Shown here: positions 24,088 to 35,296 of the stretch, one piece after another | Numbering within the stretch: position 1 is the first letter of the stretch | How the letters are laid out: every line of letters begins with the position of its first letter | Source: Symbiodinium microadriaticum | Taxonomy: Eukaryota > Sar > Dinophyceae > Suessiales > Symbiodiniaceae | NCBI GenBank assembly: GCA_001939145.1 | Contig: LSRX01000771.1 | Coordinates: 123,704 to 187,703 of the forward strand | Direction: 5' to 3' | Length of the DNA: 64,000 bases | Made by a program: the position numbers and the translations under genes | Notes under the pieces: generated by a model | Databases searched by the model: none | The model's input: only the letters and a program-made list of their open reading frames with translations | What the model was told of the DNA's origin: nothing

Positions 24088-25101
24088 GCATGATTCTAGA
24101 CTCTAGACTTCTCTAGACCATCTAGCCGAATCTAGCCTGCACTTTCACCGAGTGTACATGACTTGAACCTCAGCACCGGGCATTGTTGCTCATTGAGGGC
24201 GCAGTAATCATCTGCAGCGTTTGGTCATTGGTACACTTTCGTGGAAACCGACATGCTTACATCTTTGGGTCCCGCACCTGGTGCGGCAATGCCCGAGACG
24301 GGAAAAGCACTTCTGCAAGGGTCTGCTTTGTTCTTGAAGGCTTTCACACACCTCACTCAAGCAGTCTTCTGCTAATTGTAGTTACCTGAGCGTGGGACTC
24401 TCTGAATCACAACCCAAGTGGCTTTGGCCCAGGGCACCACGTCCCACCGCAGCCTCCGCAGCGGGTCTTTTCGGAGCATGTAGAATCCTTTGCAACATCT
24501 TCGCAGGCACCACACCTCATGGCATCGGCCGCTTTCAATTCGGAAAAAGTAGTTGCCGTCGTAGCAGAATAACTAGTTTGAGCAATTTCTAACGAGGAGC
24601 AGAACTGGCCAGCGCAAACAAGATGCTGCTCTTACTACGCACGCAGACTCAGACATCGTCGGGCTTCTACATATCTTGGACAGAATACTTGTGACTGATT
24701 ATGTCATGTCCTTACGTTCTTCTGCTTTGAACTCGGCCACATACCATCTGCGCCAGTCTTTCCACGATAGCAGCAGAAGCCGTTGGTGTCGTCCGGTGCC
24801 ACATACACGTTCTCTTCACGACCGTAGCTGTCCTGCCGAAGTGTAGATGGGAGATGGGGGCCATGTGCTTTATCACCGTGAGAACAGCAAGAATCCCTCG
24901 TCCGACCTCTTCAACTTTGAAGTTTGATGCATAGCCTGCTCGGCACCACTCCTTACGCTGCGCTGTGCATGGCCGCATGCATCACTGAGTAAAGACTTGT
25001 CACTCCCTGCCACTGGCAAACCCATGTTGAGTTGGCAAGCGTCTCCCTTGCAGCTGCTGCATGCGTCTTTGGACCTGAGCTCATAGAAGTGTCTTCGCAG
25101 C

Positions 25102-25132
25102 TCCTCCTCCTCCTCCTCCTCCTCCTCCTCCA
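25102..25132. repeat. (CTC)n trinucleotide repeat
   Basis: Ten CTC units; on the minus strand it reads as a poly-Glu or poly-Gly run and could be coding in the gene ending near 25.3 kb, but this is not established. Confidence 0.9.
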
Positions 25133-25295
25133 TGAGAGCTAAGCATGAGTGGGCTCAAGCAAACTGCCTGGACCTTTTAGATGCATCTACACACACCCAG
25201 TAATAGTTACACAGAACAACTCAAGCGAAGTGGAGCTTTTGATCAATGTGCTTACGCTTCATCTGAGCCCCTGGACGAAGCGCAGAAACTGTCAC

Positions 25296-26442
25296 CTGAG
25301 CTCTGCGAAGGTCATGTTGCATCTGCCAGCAAACTGCATCTTGCGTGGTCTTAGGCCTGCACTGACGGCAATGCCTTTGGGGAATGCTGTGCCACACATG
25401 TTGCCCGGATCAGAGGCACTCATAACCTCACAAAAGGCTGCGCTGCACACACCATGACAGCACGTATCATGATGTATGAGCCTGGCATTGGATTCCGTGC
25501 TACAGCTAGGCCGGCTTCGTTGCCGTGGTTTCCTGCGCTCTGGAGCCTTCAGTGAACGCTCCTTCCTATTCTTAATCTCCTGGGCGGGTCAGGAGGGTGG
25601 AGTTTTGGCAGAGCATGTCAATGACATGTGTCTGGGGGCACCACGCATTTGGTTTCACACCAGGTCCCACGGCACTCGCCGAGGCCTGCAAGCGTTTGCA
25701 CAGCGGGGAACCTCCCATGTCGTCGCAGCCGAAGCCGGGGACCGGGCAGTTGCTCTTTCTGGAGCACTTGCTCTTGTAGGATGCAATGGACATCGGATAG
25801 CAGGTGCCACAGGTGTCTTTCGGGTTGTCTCCGCTGAAGCAGCAAGTGCCACCTTCTTCCTGCTCCCTTTGATCCTGCTTCAACGTCTCGTTGATTTTGC
25901 TGATCGTCTCCCCCACATCATCGTCGCCACTGTCTTCAATGGTTTCAGATGGGTCGGGCACGTAAATCTGCACCGTGTCGCTTTCCTTGGGCGACTCCGG
26001 GGTCTCCACACTTTCCTCGTCGGCTTCGGCAGTGCCGTTCGATCCGTTCGATGCCACTGGCGTGATCTCTGCAGCCACGGAGTCGCTGATGTTGGAGATG
26101 TTGGAGTCGGCAACGACCGTTGTCACATCTGCGTCGGCTGCATCAGTTGCATTGGCCTCCGTCAGATTGTGCTCCGTGATGGGGCTCTCCGACTGCAGGC
26201 CACGAAGTTGGCGCAAAGAGAGGCTGCATGCCTCGCCTTCGCAAACGTCATCTGCAGACAGTGGCACTTCGATGTCCTGCGACACGCAGACCAGACGGAC
26301 AGTGCCCTCGTAATTACTCTAGCAATCTCTAACACCTCTCAACAACCCACCTGACAAGAGCTTGAATGTGCCTCTCCTGAGGGTGTGTTGCCGCCAAGAC
26401 GGCGCTGATGGCCACAATCACATGCAATGACTGCCGCAGCAT
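25296..26442 (-). CDS. Secreted cysteine-rich protein of unknown function
   Basis: Three exons are proposed. The first starts at the ATG at 26442 and encodes a signal peptide (MLRQSLHVIVAISAVLAA) followed by a short spacer. The main exon (about 26315 to 25572) encodes an acidic, Ser/Thr/Asn-rich region with N-glycosylation-like NIS and NGT sites, then a cysteine-rich module: CCFSGDNPKDTCGTCYP and, after spacing, CSRKSNCPVPGFGC. A third exon, 25437-25296, adds CGTAFPKGIAVSAG and AGRCNMTFAEL. Modules with CC....CG.CYP recur in Symbiodiniaceae extracellular proteins as I recall, but no catalytic domain is visible. The first intron is about 70-80 bases; its exact ends are unclear, since several donors fit. 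A plus-strand open frame over the same bases is its antisense shadow. More exons may follow below 25.3 kb. Confidence 0.7.
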
Positions 26443-27339
26443 AGCCGTGAAATAGTAACTAGTTGGGAAGGCAGCGCTGTTGGGCTACAAGATCTTGTAT
26501 CGTGAAAAAAGTGCGTTTCGCACCTTGATCCGGGATTGCAGCACAAGCCGAACCGGCAACCAGGTCCAAGGCACTCAAGGGAGTCTTATGCTAGATCACT
26601 GCCACAGGGACCATCAAGCCAACGGCAGGTCTAAGCTCACAATCAAAGAACAAACAGTGCGTCGTCTGCTGGCCTGGCAATCCAAAGCTTTGCCACATGG
26701 CTGGCTGCAGGAGAAGCTGGCCTGCCCACACAGCCGGCGCTCCTGATTCGAAGGATAATGTCAGGTCCACTGTGCTAGATGGACAAACTCTGGAGCACAG
26801 GCACCCAGAAGGGATGTGTGCTCTTGCTACCTTGCAGCAACCCGAATTACGTATGCAAGCAGTAGAGGAAGTGGAGGCGAACACCGCCGAGCAGTGGTGG
26901 GAGGTGCCCACGAAGTGCAGAGCTGAGTAGAGAAAGCCAAGATCACGCAGGATTTACGAGTAGCTGCTCATTCAAGAAAGATCTTTGCTGTTCTCAACAG
27001 CCCCCTCGCTTTGCTCAAGCCAGGCGCTGCTACTGCCGGTGTACATGGGCGCGAGTGGCAGGTGGCTCGGGGCATCTCGAAGGGTGCCACGGTGCCAAAA
27101 GGACAAGATGGAGCGGCAAGATGAAAACAAACAAATGGCGAGATAGATGTGAAAGGGGTTCAGCTCGCTCGGCAATACACTCTTTGAGGAACATGGCCGG
27201 TAGGGCAACGAAAGTTTCACGAGGCTGCTGGCTAGCACCACCTCAATGACTCAAGAATAAGAATTCTTAGCTACTCGTCCAAAACACAAGCACAGAAACT
27301 GGCAGATCATACAGTGCAACACATGCGAAAACTAGAGCC
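26443..27339. other. No gene recognised between the secreted gene and NFX1 block A
   Basis: Presumed promoter of the secreted gene. The plus strand at 26790-26927 reads a helical-looking peptide (PELRMQAVEEVEANTAEQWW) ending in a stop; without a family match I leave it uncalled. Confidence 0.35.
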
Positions 27340-28317
27340 TCAAGTTGCTCTTGGCACTGCATTGACTCGTCCTCCTTCTTGCCACAGAAACAGGCTTCCA
27401 GCGATGTCTCTGAGCAAGGCGGGCAAGGACCCTCGTGACACCTGTGAGATCAAGCTAAAGCAGGCATACAGGACGCGGAGCTGTAAGAATCCTCTCCGCG
27501 ACTCTCCGCCTCGCTTTGCAAGCGTGTAGGCCTGAGGCATCAAGTGGATGCAACATGCGCAAAGGCTACGGCTAAGGCTACAGGATCACGCAAGTACGAG
27601 GTGTAGTTTCCCTGATACTGGGTTTGAAGCCGCAGCTCAGGGTTTTTCCACATGGCTGGCCGCAAGACCAGCGCTTGGGATCACCGCACCTGCGCTTAAG
27701 TCAGCGCTTCAGATTCAGTGAACCCTCCTCCCAACGTCCAGAGCAGTGCTTCCTCGTCGTTTCAGTCTGCTCTCGGCCGCAATGGCAGCTCCCAGGACCA
27801 CCAACCTCCCGCAAAACCAGTCATAGGTCAGGCATGTGTGTCTGTCTAGAACCTGAGAAGGAATAAGGCAGAGACGGTGAACAGATCTGGCTGGCCGATG
27901 CAAGTCACGATATGATGAGATGACTGTTGTGCTTCGAATCATTCCCATGAACGTTTGCCACTTCGGAAATATCAGCTTGGCTTAGCACCGCAGTGCAGCG
28001 GGGACAAGGCCCGGGATGACAAAGCTCTGGGCAGGGATGAGGGCCTTGGAATTCCCATGCTTGATATTGAGGGTCAGATGAAGGAAAGAAAGAAAATTGG
28101 GTCGCCACATCCTCGATTGCGCTCACACACCTGACTCTTCCGACATCTTCCGACTTCCGCTAGATTGCAATGACTTTTGCAGATCCCGCCTCGCCACAGC
28201 TGTGAGCTAGCCTGGCAATCTGAAGCTGACTTCTGACCGAGGGACGCTGCTTTCTGGCTGAGGAGCCAATGCGGACTCAGCTCCGGCTCTGGCAGCTTCT
28301 TGCAATAGCAGCTGTAC
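27340..28317 (-). CDS. NFX1-type zinc-finger protein, block A (N-terminal fingers)
   Basis: Exons in order: 28317 to about 28262 (YSCYCKKLPEPELSPHW, the C.C....PE region before the first finger), a weak one near 28212-28195 (HSCGE), 28044-27989 (PHPCPELCHPGPCPRCTA), 27805-27756 (CHCGREQTET), 27689-27631 (CGDPKRWSCGQPCGKTLSCG), a 22-base micro-exon 27531-27510 (LHACKA) and 27441 to about 27340 (CHEGPCPPCSETSLEACFCG). Joined in phase they give CG.H.C...CHEGPCPPC and the C.C........C spacing of the family. Donors include GT (27988), GC (27630, 27509) and apparently GA (27755). The RING-like domain that precedes the fingers in animal NFX1 was not found. Block B at 17.6 kb continues the finger order on the same strand. 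Confidence 0.88.
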
Positions 28318-29050
28318 CTCAGAGCGACATGGCACCGGAGGGGGGTTCCAACGGCAGCACTGGCACGAACAAAGTGACCTTGCGTGGGGACAACTAGTGG
28401 CCGCAGGTTTCTTTCGAGACAAGCACAAAAGCCGGTAGTGACCGCCCCTTCAATACGTTCCAGATCGCTCGAAGCTCCCGGGTCTGATTACTTCATGTCA
28501 TGTGTGTTTTGGGCAGCCCTGTGCAACTTCACACAGCACGACTCCGAGCAAATTCACGTCAGTGAATAGAAATGCAAGGAGCAAACTGTGAAGGGTGCAT
28601 TGAAAGTTGGCAGCTTCTACAGACCCTCAAGCCAGCACCTACAGTTCCTAGCACTTACAGTTCCTCCTCTGTACTGAATCCTGCTAGTAAACATAACAGT
28701 TTCTCGGACGATGCGCCCGCAGGGCTTCGGCGTAGTTTGTGACAGTGAGAGGTGGCTGCGCAGAAACCTCATGTCTTGATTGGTGTAGTCAGTGTAGGTG
28801 TGTGCGTCTGGCTGCAGCACTTCGGTGTGGTTCAGTATGTGCTTCTCTGGTAAAGAACTCTGCGAAGCCACTGTGAGTGAACTGATGTGAAATACTTCTA
28901 GGGGGTTGTAGTCGTCTGTGGTGAGGCCCGCGAATTCGACCCTGTGCCACGTGACCAGCGGTATGAAGACCGCGTCAATTTAATAGCACAGCTTCCACTT
29001 GAGTGTGCATCCCAGACGATCGGCACCAAGTGTCATCGTGGAGATTTATG
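28318..29050. other. No gene recognised
   Basis: Should hold the 5' exons of the NFX1-like gene (an N-terminal RING-type domain in the family). A Cys-containing peptide near 28365-28325 (SLCSCQCCRW) is too weak to call. Confidence 0.35.
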
Positions 29051-29054
29051 AGGT

Positions 29055-29365
29055 TACAATGGCAAAGGCCCCCTGACAGACCCAGCCAACTACAAACCAT
29101 TATCACGTCTCAATACACCACACAAAGTTTGGCGAAGATCTTACTACACACCAGATCGCAGGCAGCTGTCGACGATAGGCTGCGACCGTCACAGCACTGG
29201 TTCAGGGCAGCACGCTCCACATCACAACCCATCAACATCATCTGCCGGACAATGACTATAGACCATCCTTTTAGATTGTGAGCAGGCCTTTGACAAAATT
29301 CACCCAGAAACGCTGCTCCCAGCTCTCACAAGGTATGGCGTTCCACCTGACCTTGTTGTGATTCC
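29055..29365 (+). pseudogene. Decayed LINE reverse transcriptase (fingers and palm motif A)
   Basis: Three pieces in shifting frames: DPANYKPLSRLNT, then SLAKILLHTRSQAAVDDRL with RPSQHWFRAARSTSQPINII, then FLDCEQAFDKIHPETLLPAL. These are the NYRPISLLN..YK, RL......Q.GFR.GRST and LD.EKAFD motifs of non-LTR reverse transcriptases in the correct order. Frame changes and a stop after the second piece make it a pseudogene. Downstream sequence loses similarity before the catalytic Asp-Asp motif. Confidence 0.75.
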
Positions 29366-29564
29366 TGTAGACCTTGCTCCGGAACTCCAAAGAGAGGCCG
29401 ACAGAACTGCCTTTTTAGATTGTGTTCGAGCAGAGACAAGGCTCTCTCCAGTTCATCCACCTGTTTGGTCAGCCGCCTCACAGCAATCTGAAAGGACTCA
29501 TCAAGACTATCTACACCTCACCTTGATGCGCTGTAGCAGCAGCAGACAAACAATCCACCACCGA

Positions 29565-30250
29565 ACATGCACAAACTGGCATTTAACAGGGATGTTCACG
29601 GGATGATATTGCGCGATGTGGACCTGGAGCTCACAGCCGACGAGCAATTTTTGCTTCGGCTCTACAGCAACCGACCACACCGCGCTTGTTGCAGGCACTG
29701 CCATCACGGCCGATCAACTCCGACACTCGTTGCAGCGGCTCGTTGCACCACTTCAAACTCTAAAAATGTGTTCTCCCGAGATCACTACTGCTTCCAGATT
29801 GTGTGCATCCAGCCATTGCCACGTTTCGGTCTGGGCCTGGTGCCTTGTTCCAGGCCAACTGGCCAACTGCTTCAGACAGGGCTGCTGTGAGTTGCTCTGC
29901 GGAGATGGGATCCAGGGTGACCGTGGCAGGTTTCACGACCCCATCGCCTCACAGGATTGCTGTGTCCCACAACATCCACAACGTTGGATGGAAAAACCGC
30001 TGCAATATACAAAAGACCCAACGGCGATCTCGACTACGCCATCATCCACAAAGATTGGCGCAACATTGTTCGCAACGTACACACCGTGCCCGGGGCAATC
30101 CGGGGCAGCTCTCGACAGCAGCCACTGGATGATGAAGGTGCGCCTTCTTTGGAAAGCTACCCCCATCACACCCTGGCAAGAGCTCCAACAGACAGCCACA
30201 ACGCGTTCCGGGACACTATTCCGACAGAATACTCCTGGTAGGGGGGTGCC
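29565..30250 (+). pseudogene. Decayed LINE endonuclease/linker pieces
   Basis: Plus-strand frames give AGTAITADQLRHSLQRLVAP, like the linker before the LINE reverse transcriptase, and near 30030-30080 LDYAIIHKDWRNIVRNVHTV, like the C-terminal part of the AP-type endonuclease (DY......W......VH). Both come after the reverse-transcriptase piece although they should precede it, so this is a second, separate or rearranged fragment. Confidence 0.5.
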
Positions 30251-30259
30251 TCGACTGTG

Positions 30260-33200
30260 TTAATTGTGAAGCTGAGGAATCGGTCGTCGATGTACGTGAG
30301 GTTGGTGATGGTAGGAAGAAGGTGTGGGGCCCCGGACTGTAATCAGCGAAACAACGTGAATGTTTGGGTCGGTTTGCCAGACGCATCGCATTCCTCTGCC
30401 GTGATGGTGTAGCCGTCGATCATGAGATGGTCTGGCTGTTTCATGTGGGTGTCTTTGGGAGCCAGCTTTCCGGCTGCGGCGATGTGTGCGCATGATGCCG
30501 ACCGGCGTGAGTAGCTCGCCTGCTTCAAACATTCTAGCAGATTCTAGCAGACCATAGCGTTCCAGAGGGCGCCGCGAAGCTGGCGCTGGAAGCTTGTGTG
30601 TATGTTGTGTTTGGTTCGTCCCCTCTGGTTGGGCAATGTTTCGAACCAGTGGGCTGCTGCGTGGGACTTTGGGTTTGAGTTTGAGGTCCTGCTGCATGTG
30701 GTGTCGGCTGTTCTTAGCTGTAGCCGGCGGTGTGCGGGAGCATGGCTCGCGGGGCCGTATCAAGGCTTCGCGTTCGGCCGGTCCGGGAGCCCTTACATTC
30801 GCCGGGACGGTGTGCACCCGGTCGGACTCAGTGTGTGTGGGGGGTGCAGGGTGGAGTGCGTAGGACTGTCAGGGACTATTTGGCGCGCGCCTTTTGTCGA
30901 TACAGCATACATTAAAATGTCAATCGGCCCTGAATGCGGAGACATCGGCGATAGTCTTAAGTTCTTGGGGTAATGCTCTGGGTTGCCGTGCTGCGGAGCT
31001 GCCGCTTGTGCCGGGAGCGTGTAAGGCCTTTGCGGTTTTGTGTGTGAGATGGATGTGGGTGTGTGGGGTAGGGTGGCAAAGTGTGCACTTCAAGGCACGT
31101 TCCTCAATCCCGAAAAATCCGCCTTGCATTGTCAGGTTTGAAGATGGTTAAGCCCTCCCGGCTCAGCTATGGAAGGTGTGCTAGATGTGCTAGCATGCCA
31201 GTAAGTCATTCACTCCATTTCCTCCTGCACAGGCGCAGTTGCCTCCATCGTGAGCGGGTTCCCGACAACGCACTGGGAAGATGACACGCCAATGCATCAG
31301 GCGTCGAAGGCATTGCTTTTGAGGACGTCCGAGGCGGCCTTGGCTTGGCACCGCTGTAGTGGAGGTCGATCCACTGCTCGTCGTACTGGGAGACACGAAA
31401 CCACGATTGACGTGGCTGATCTTAGCGTTCTCCATTGCTTGTGGCCATGCTTGTGAGGCAAAAAGCAAAGACGGGGTTGTCCCTTGTCTGGGTGGTGTTT
31501 GCGTCCAGCTGCACCTTGTGCCAGCAACGAACAACAGCACGGGAGCATGTGTCCATGATCTCGTTCTGTGAAGATGGAGATTGGGGCGAAGCTGCTGCCC
31601 ATAATTGTCATCGTGAGGTCCCAGTCGATGTAGCCCTAGCTGGCCCAAGCCGGGCCCTTTTCGATGGTGAACTTGCGATCCTCTGCCGTTGCCCACCTAT
31701 GAATCAAGGTAGCAGGAAGGGAGAGGTTGGGAGTGAGAAAGCTTGTGCACTCGTGAGCCTATGATGTGCTATACGACGACCACCAATTTGGGCGTTCCTC
31801 TTGTTTGGCAGGAGCGCATCGTCGATTGATGAAAGAAAATGCTGCTGCTGGCGCGCTTGCAACACAAACATAAACTCTGGGCCGGCCTTTCATTGCGACA
31901 CTGAACCCGCGAGGCCACGTATGGCCATGTCTAGCCAGTGATTTTGAGGGTCCAAGCCTGAGACCGGTGGGCCCAGGTCCAATCGCGCGGCGGCATCCGG
32001 ATTTGTCAAGTCCGAGTTCACGAAGATCAGCTCACCGTAGGAGGACGCACGCCGCGAAGTATCGAAACAGCTAAGCAGTCCTGCCTGTCACTGAAATCAC
32101 GAGGAAGGAAGGAGACACTCCGCGCTCTGTCCGCCACATGAAAAAGCATTAAAAGGCCAGGCCTCGTCCTTCAACCCAGCTGGGGTGAAAACCTGTTTGG
32201 AATCCTATATAGATACAGCGCGTTCTGGTTTATCCCAATTTCGCCGGTCTCCATGCATGTCAACATTTGTTGGACATCTCTTGTTGTTGCCGGACGTCAG
32301 AGGCAGACCTGCTTACACCGAGAAGTCAAGAAGGTGTGGCAGCACTTTCCAAGCTATGGAGCGTGCTGTGGCAGCACGTCGACTCGATGATAGCGACATC
32401 CTGCACACTACACACTGCGGGCGGCTGTTTGCCTGCAGAGTCTACAAAGTCGGCCATGCCGTGCCTGGACACGCCCACTCAAACTCCGGACCGTTGGCAT
32501 TGTTGCATCGCCGGACCCAGCTTCTGATGCACTTCAGGTGGAACCTGAGTTCAAGATGCTTCAAGAATACCGATTGCAAGTCCTCCTGGCCGAGTATGAC
32601 ACGCTGCCCAGCATTGGTCACAGGACCATATGTGGTGGCTCGGCTTCACCTGGCATTGCGCATTCTGTCCAAGTTTCCAAGGCTGTTCAAAACGGACAAG
32701 ACATGACAAGACAGCAGGCCTTTGCCAGGCAAATCATACAGTCGTACGAACCTGGACCATACATCTCGTCAGAACCACAAACTTGATTGTTCACAGCTGC
32801 GAGAGACAGAAAAAGCTAGAAACGGAGAATGCGACAGACAGAGAGCGACAGGATGAGAGAGAGTGAGAGAAACAAATGAAGAGAGGTGAGACCGATAGGA
32901 ATAGGAAGATATGCCTCTCGACAGCCATGTGCCTCGAGAAAGCTGATCCGCAAGTCGCTCTGCCACCTTTTCGCAACATGGCCGCATTCACAACTTTTCA
33001 GCCGGCATCATTCGCAGAGATGCATCCTCAGCTTCTTGCAGTTCCAGTACTGGAGCCGTAGCGACGAGGCTGGGATTGGCCAGATGCCTCCGCAGACAAA
33101 CAGGTGGAGCACACGTTCGACCCCAGACCTCGGACCAGAAAACCCCACGTGGTGCAATACGATGTTCAAGGCGCACCAAGCGCAAGCTGCCGAAACTTGT

Positions 33201-34510
33201 CCTGAAGTTGCCTTCGGAAGCATCTCATGTGTGTCGCCCGCCAGATCCACAGGCGTATCGCAGGAGCGACCTGCGTTACTTGCAGTGCTGTGGCGCCCTG
33301 CGTGCCCATCAGCAAAGGCTAAGGCAGCTGCTGAAATCGCTTGCACTTCCCTTGCCCTTGTTCCTGCTCTTGCCTTTGCCCTTGCCTGGCAAGTCAGCCA
33401 TGATTGAGTACACCGCAAGTCCAACACGCTGCTTCGCTGTGGCCTTTGGAGCTTTTTCTGCTCTCCCCTGGTGCACAGAGAGATGTGCATAGTGTTCCAG
33501 GTGTAGACTGTCTCCAAAATGCGATTCTTTGCAAAGCCTTGCGACTGCTGTGGCTGTGGCTCGGCGCTGACCGCCTGACGGAAGTCTGGCTCCGGACCGC
33601 CGGGGGGACGGGACCTTACCTTCAGTTCGCTAGCCACCAAGGTCCTCGAAGAATCCCACTCTCGTCCGTTTGCTTAACTCGCAGTCGGGTAAGCTTGCCT
33701 CATCTGCCTGCCTGTGCGGAGCATCCGCCGGCACCCAACGGGCACCACCTGCAAGAGAAATTCGCCGTTGTTGCGGCTTGCACAGACGGTCCAAAAACAA
33801 GTCCTTGTTGTTCAGAGCTTCTGTGCCGATGAGCCCTGCTCCTCCAAGACGGTACAACCAGACACCATGCCTGGCACGGCAAGAATCCTGCACATGGACT
33901 AGATTGAGTGACGTCCTGCGGCTGTAACGGCCGGAGCTGTTTCCTGCTGAGCAGCACGGCAGGAGGAGGGATGGCGGGGCGGTCAATCTCCAGAAAGCTC
34001 ATTGGTGCAAACCAGACCCTATCCCACCCTTAGCGTCACAGGCAAATTATGAGGTCGTCAACGATTGTAAGGAGCGCACGCTCGCATCATGGCTAATGTC
34101 TACTGATCTGCAGCATCACACTTGCAACGACATACAACGAGGGATAACAGTATATGCAAGTTTTGCGCTGCATGTTGATTCGAAGAATGCTAATTCCAGC
34201 ATCCAAGACATCAAAACCTTGGCCAGCGTTTGTGGTCCCGAACTCCTTCAGGGCCAAGCGGTGGCTCCAACCTCAAGGCAAGCCAGATCACACGGACAGA
34301 TTTCAGAAACCTTTGAAAGGCAGCTATTCAGGCGACGACATCGAAAACGGCCGCGGGCCGGAGCTATAAATGAACTAGAAGGAGGAATGGGAAACTGACG
34401 AGTCTTGGAGTATCTAGAACTCGGCAACAACCAGACATCAAATTGCCGAAGCGAGGCAATTCAGACCTGAGTGTGAAATGACCAACTGCATGTAATGTCT
34501 TCGACTTGGA
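30260..34510. other. No confident gene
   Basis: Several protein-like short frames but no family. The best are: minus 31700-31560 (GYIDWDLTMTIMGSSFAP, preceded in frame by TIEKGPAWAS and a TAG stop), plus 32520-32640 (FKMLQEYRLQVLLAEYDT), and plus 34190-34370 (PWPAFVVPNSFRAKRWLQ). A purine-rich GAGA tract occurs near 32840-32890. Any of these could be exons of unknown genes. Confidence 0.3.
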
Positions 34511-34516
34511 CCCAAA

Positions 34517-34885
34517 CTAGCGGCAAGTACTACAGCTACAGTTACTGCAGTTTCCCAACATTGCATCAGCAGTATGAGCAAACAGCTCGACGCACTGGCC
34601 TGTTGTTCTCTCATGCGGAGACTCTCGTAGCAGCTCGGCAAGCAAGTCAATGCCCATAAAACTTGAAAATGTGAAATAAATCACTTGGCCGCACGATCGG
34701 AAGGAACGCGTCGTTTGACGATATCGATGCCAACGCCGACACGTGTGCAGAAAGAGAGCTTCGCCGGATCTCGCAAGCTCTGCCATGCCTTGGACGAGCT
34801 CGGCTTTGGCCAGGAAGGCGAGGTGCTCCGTCATGTCAGGAAGGCAAGCTCTTACCAGCAAGTACCTCGTCCATTTGCAGCACAA
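34517..34885 (-). CDS. Hypothetical helical ORF or exon pair
   Basis: A 122-codon minus-strand frame with two protein-like segments: MTEHLAFLAKAELVQGMAEL and, after a less convincing middle part, IDLLAELLRESPHERTTGQC then VELFAHTADAMLGNC. The middle may be an intron. No family recognised. It lies 200 bases beyond the 3' LTR end of the retrotransposon. Confidence 0.3.
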   Translation of the reverse strand: MCCKWTRYLLVRACLPDMTEHLAFLAKAELVQGMAELARSGEALFLHTCRRWHRYRQTTRSFRSCGQVIYFTFSSFMGIDLLAELLRESPHERTTGQCVELFAHTADAMLGNCSNCSCSTCR

Positions 34886-35095
34886 GGCGGCACCATGTGC
34901 AGCTAAGTCTACAGTGCAAGCGCTTCGCTCTGTAAGCCTACTATAAAAATGAGCTGAATCTAAATCAAAACATGGTTTTCACGGCCGAAACTTGTGGCCG
35001 ACTAGAATGAGGCTGACATTCTGAAAAATGGACCCCCTGTAGAGTGGATTCTCGGATCTCTCAGTAAAACAGAATTTTGGGGAACTGTTACAGAA

Positions 35096-35241
35096 TCAAA
35101 GTGCACGCAGCGGCGTGCGGGCACTGAGGCAGCTAACTTTTTCCCTGAAGGGCGCCCTGGCGGTGAGCCGAATGCCGTGCGGAGTCAGACTGCTGCAATG
35201 CTTCCAGACAAACAAGCCTGCTGTACACAGGTGCATTTTCA
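35096..35241 (-). repeat. 3' LTR
   Basis: 146 bases, identical by eye to 39482-39627. Preceded inside the element by a purine-rich tract and flanked outside by CAGAA. Confidence 0.95.
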
Positions 35242-35296
35242 CCCGTCCTCGGCTCATTGTCAGGGCTTACAAAACTAAAAAAACGTGGCGGACCTC

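Noticed and set aside
25476..26354. 292-codon plus-strand open frame
   Set aside because: It is antisense to the signal-peptide cysteine-rich gene, has the composition expected of an antisense shadow and no motif.
31480..31560. DnaJ-like HHPDKG motif on the minus strand
   Set aside because: No J-domain helices around it and other frames are equally open.
33100..33130. tRNA B-box-like GTTCGACCCC
   Set aside because: No A box or cloverleaf can be formed around it.
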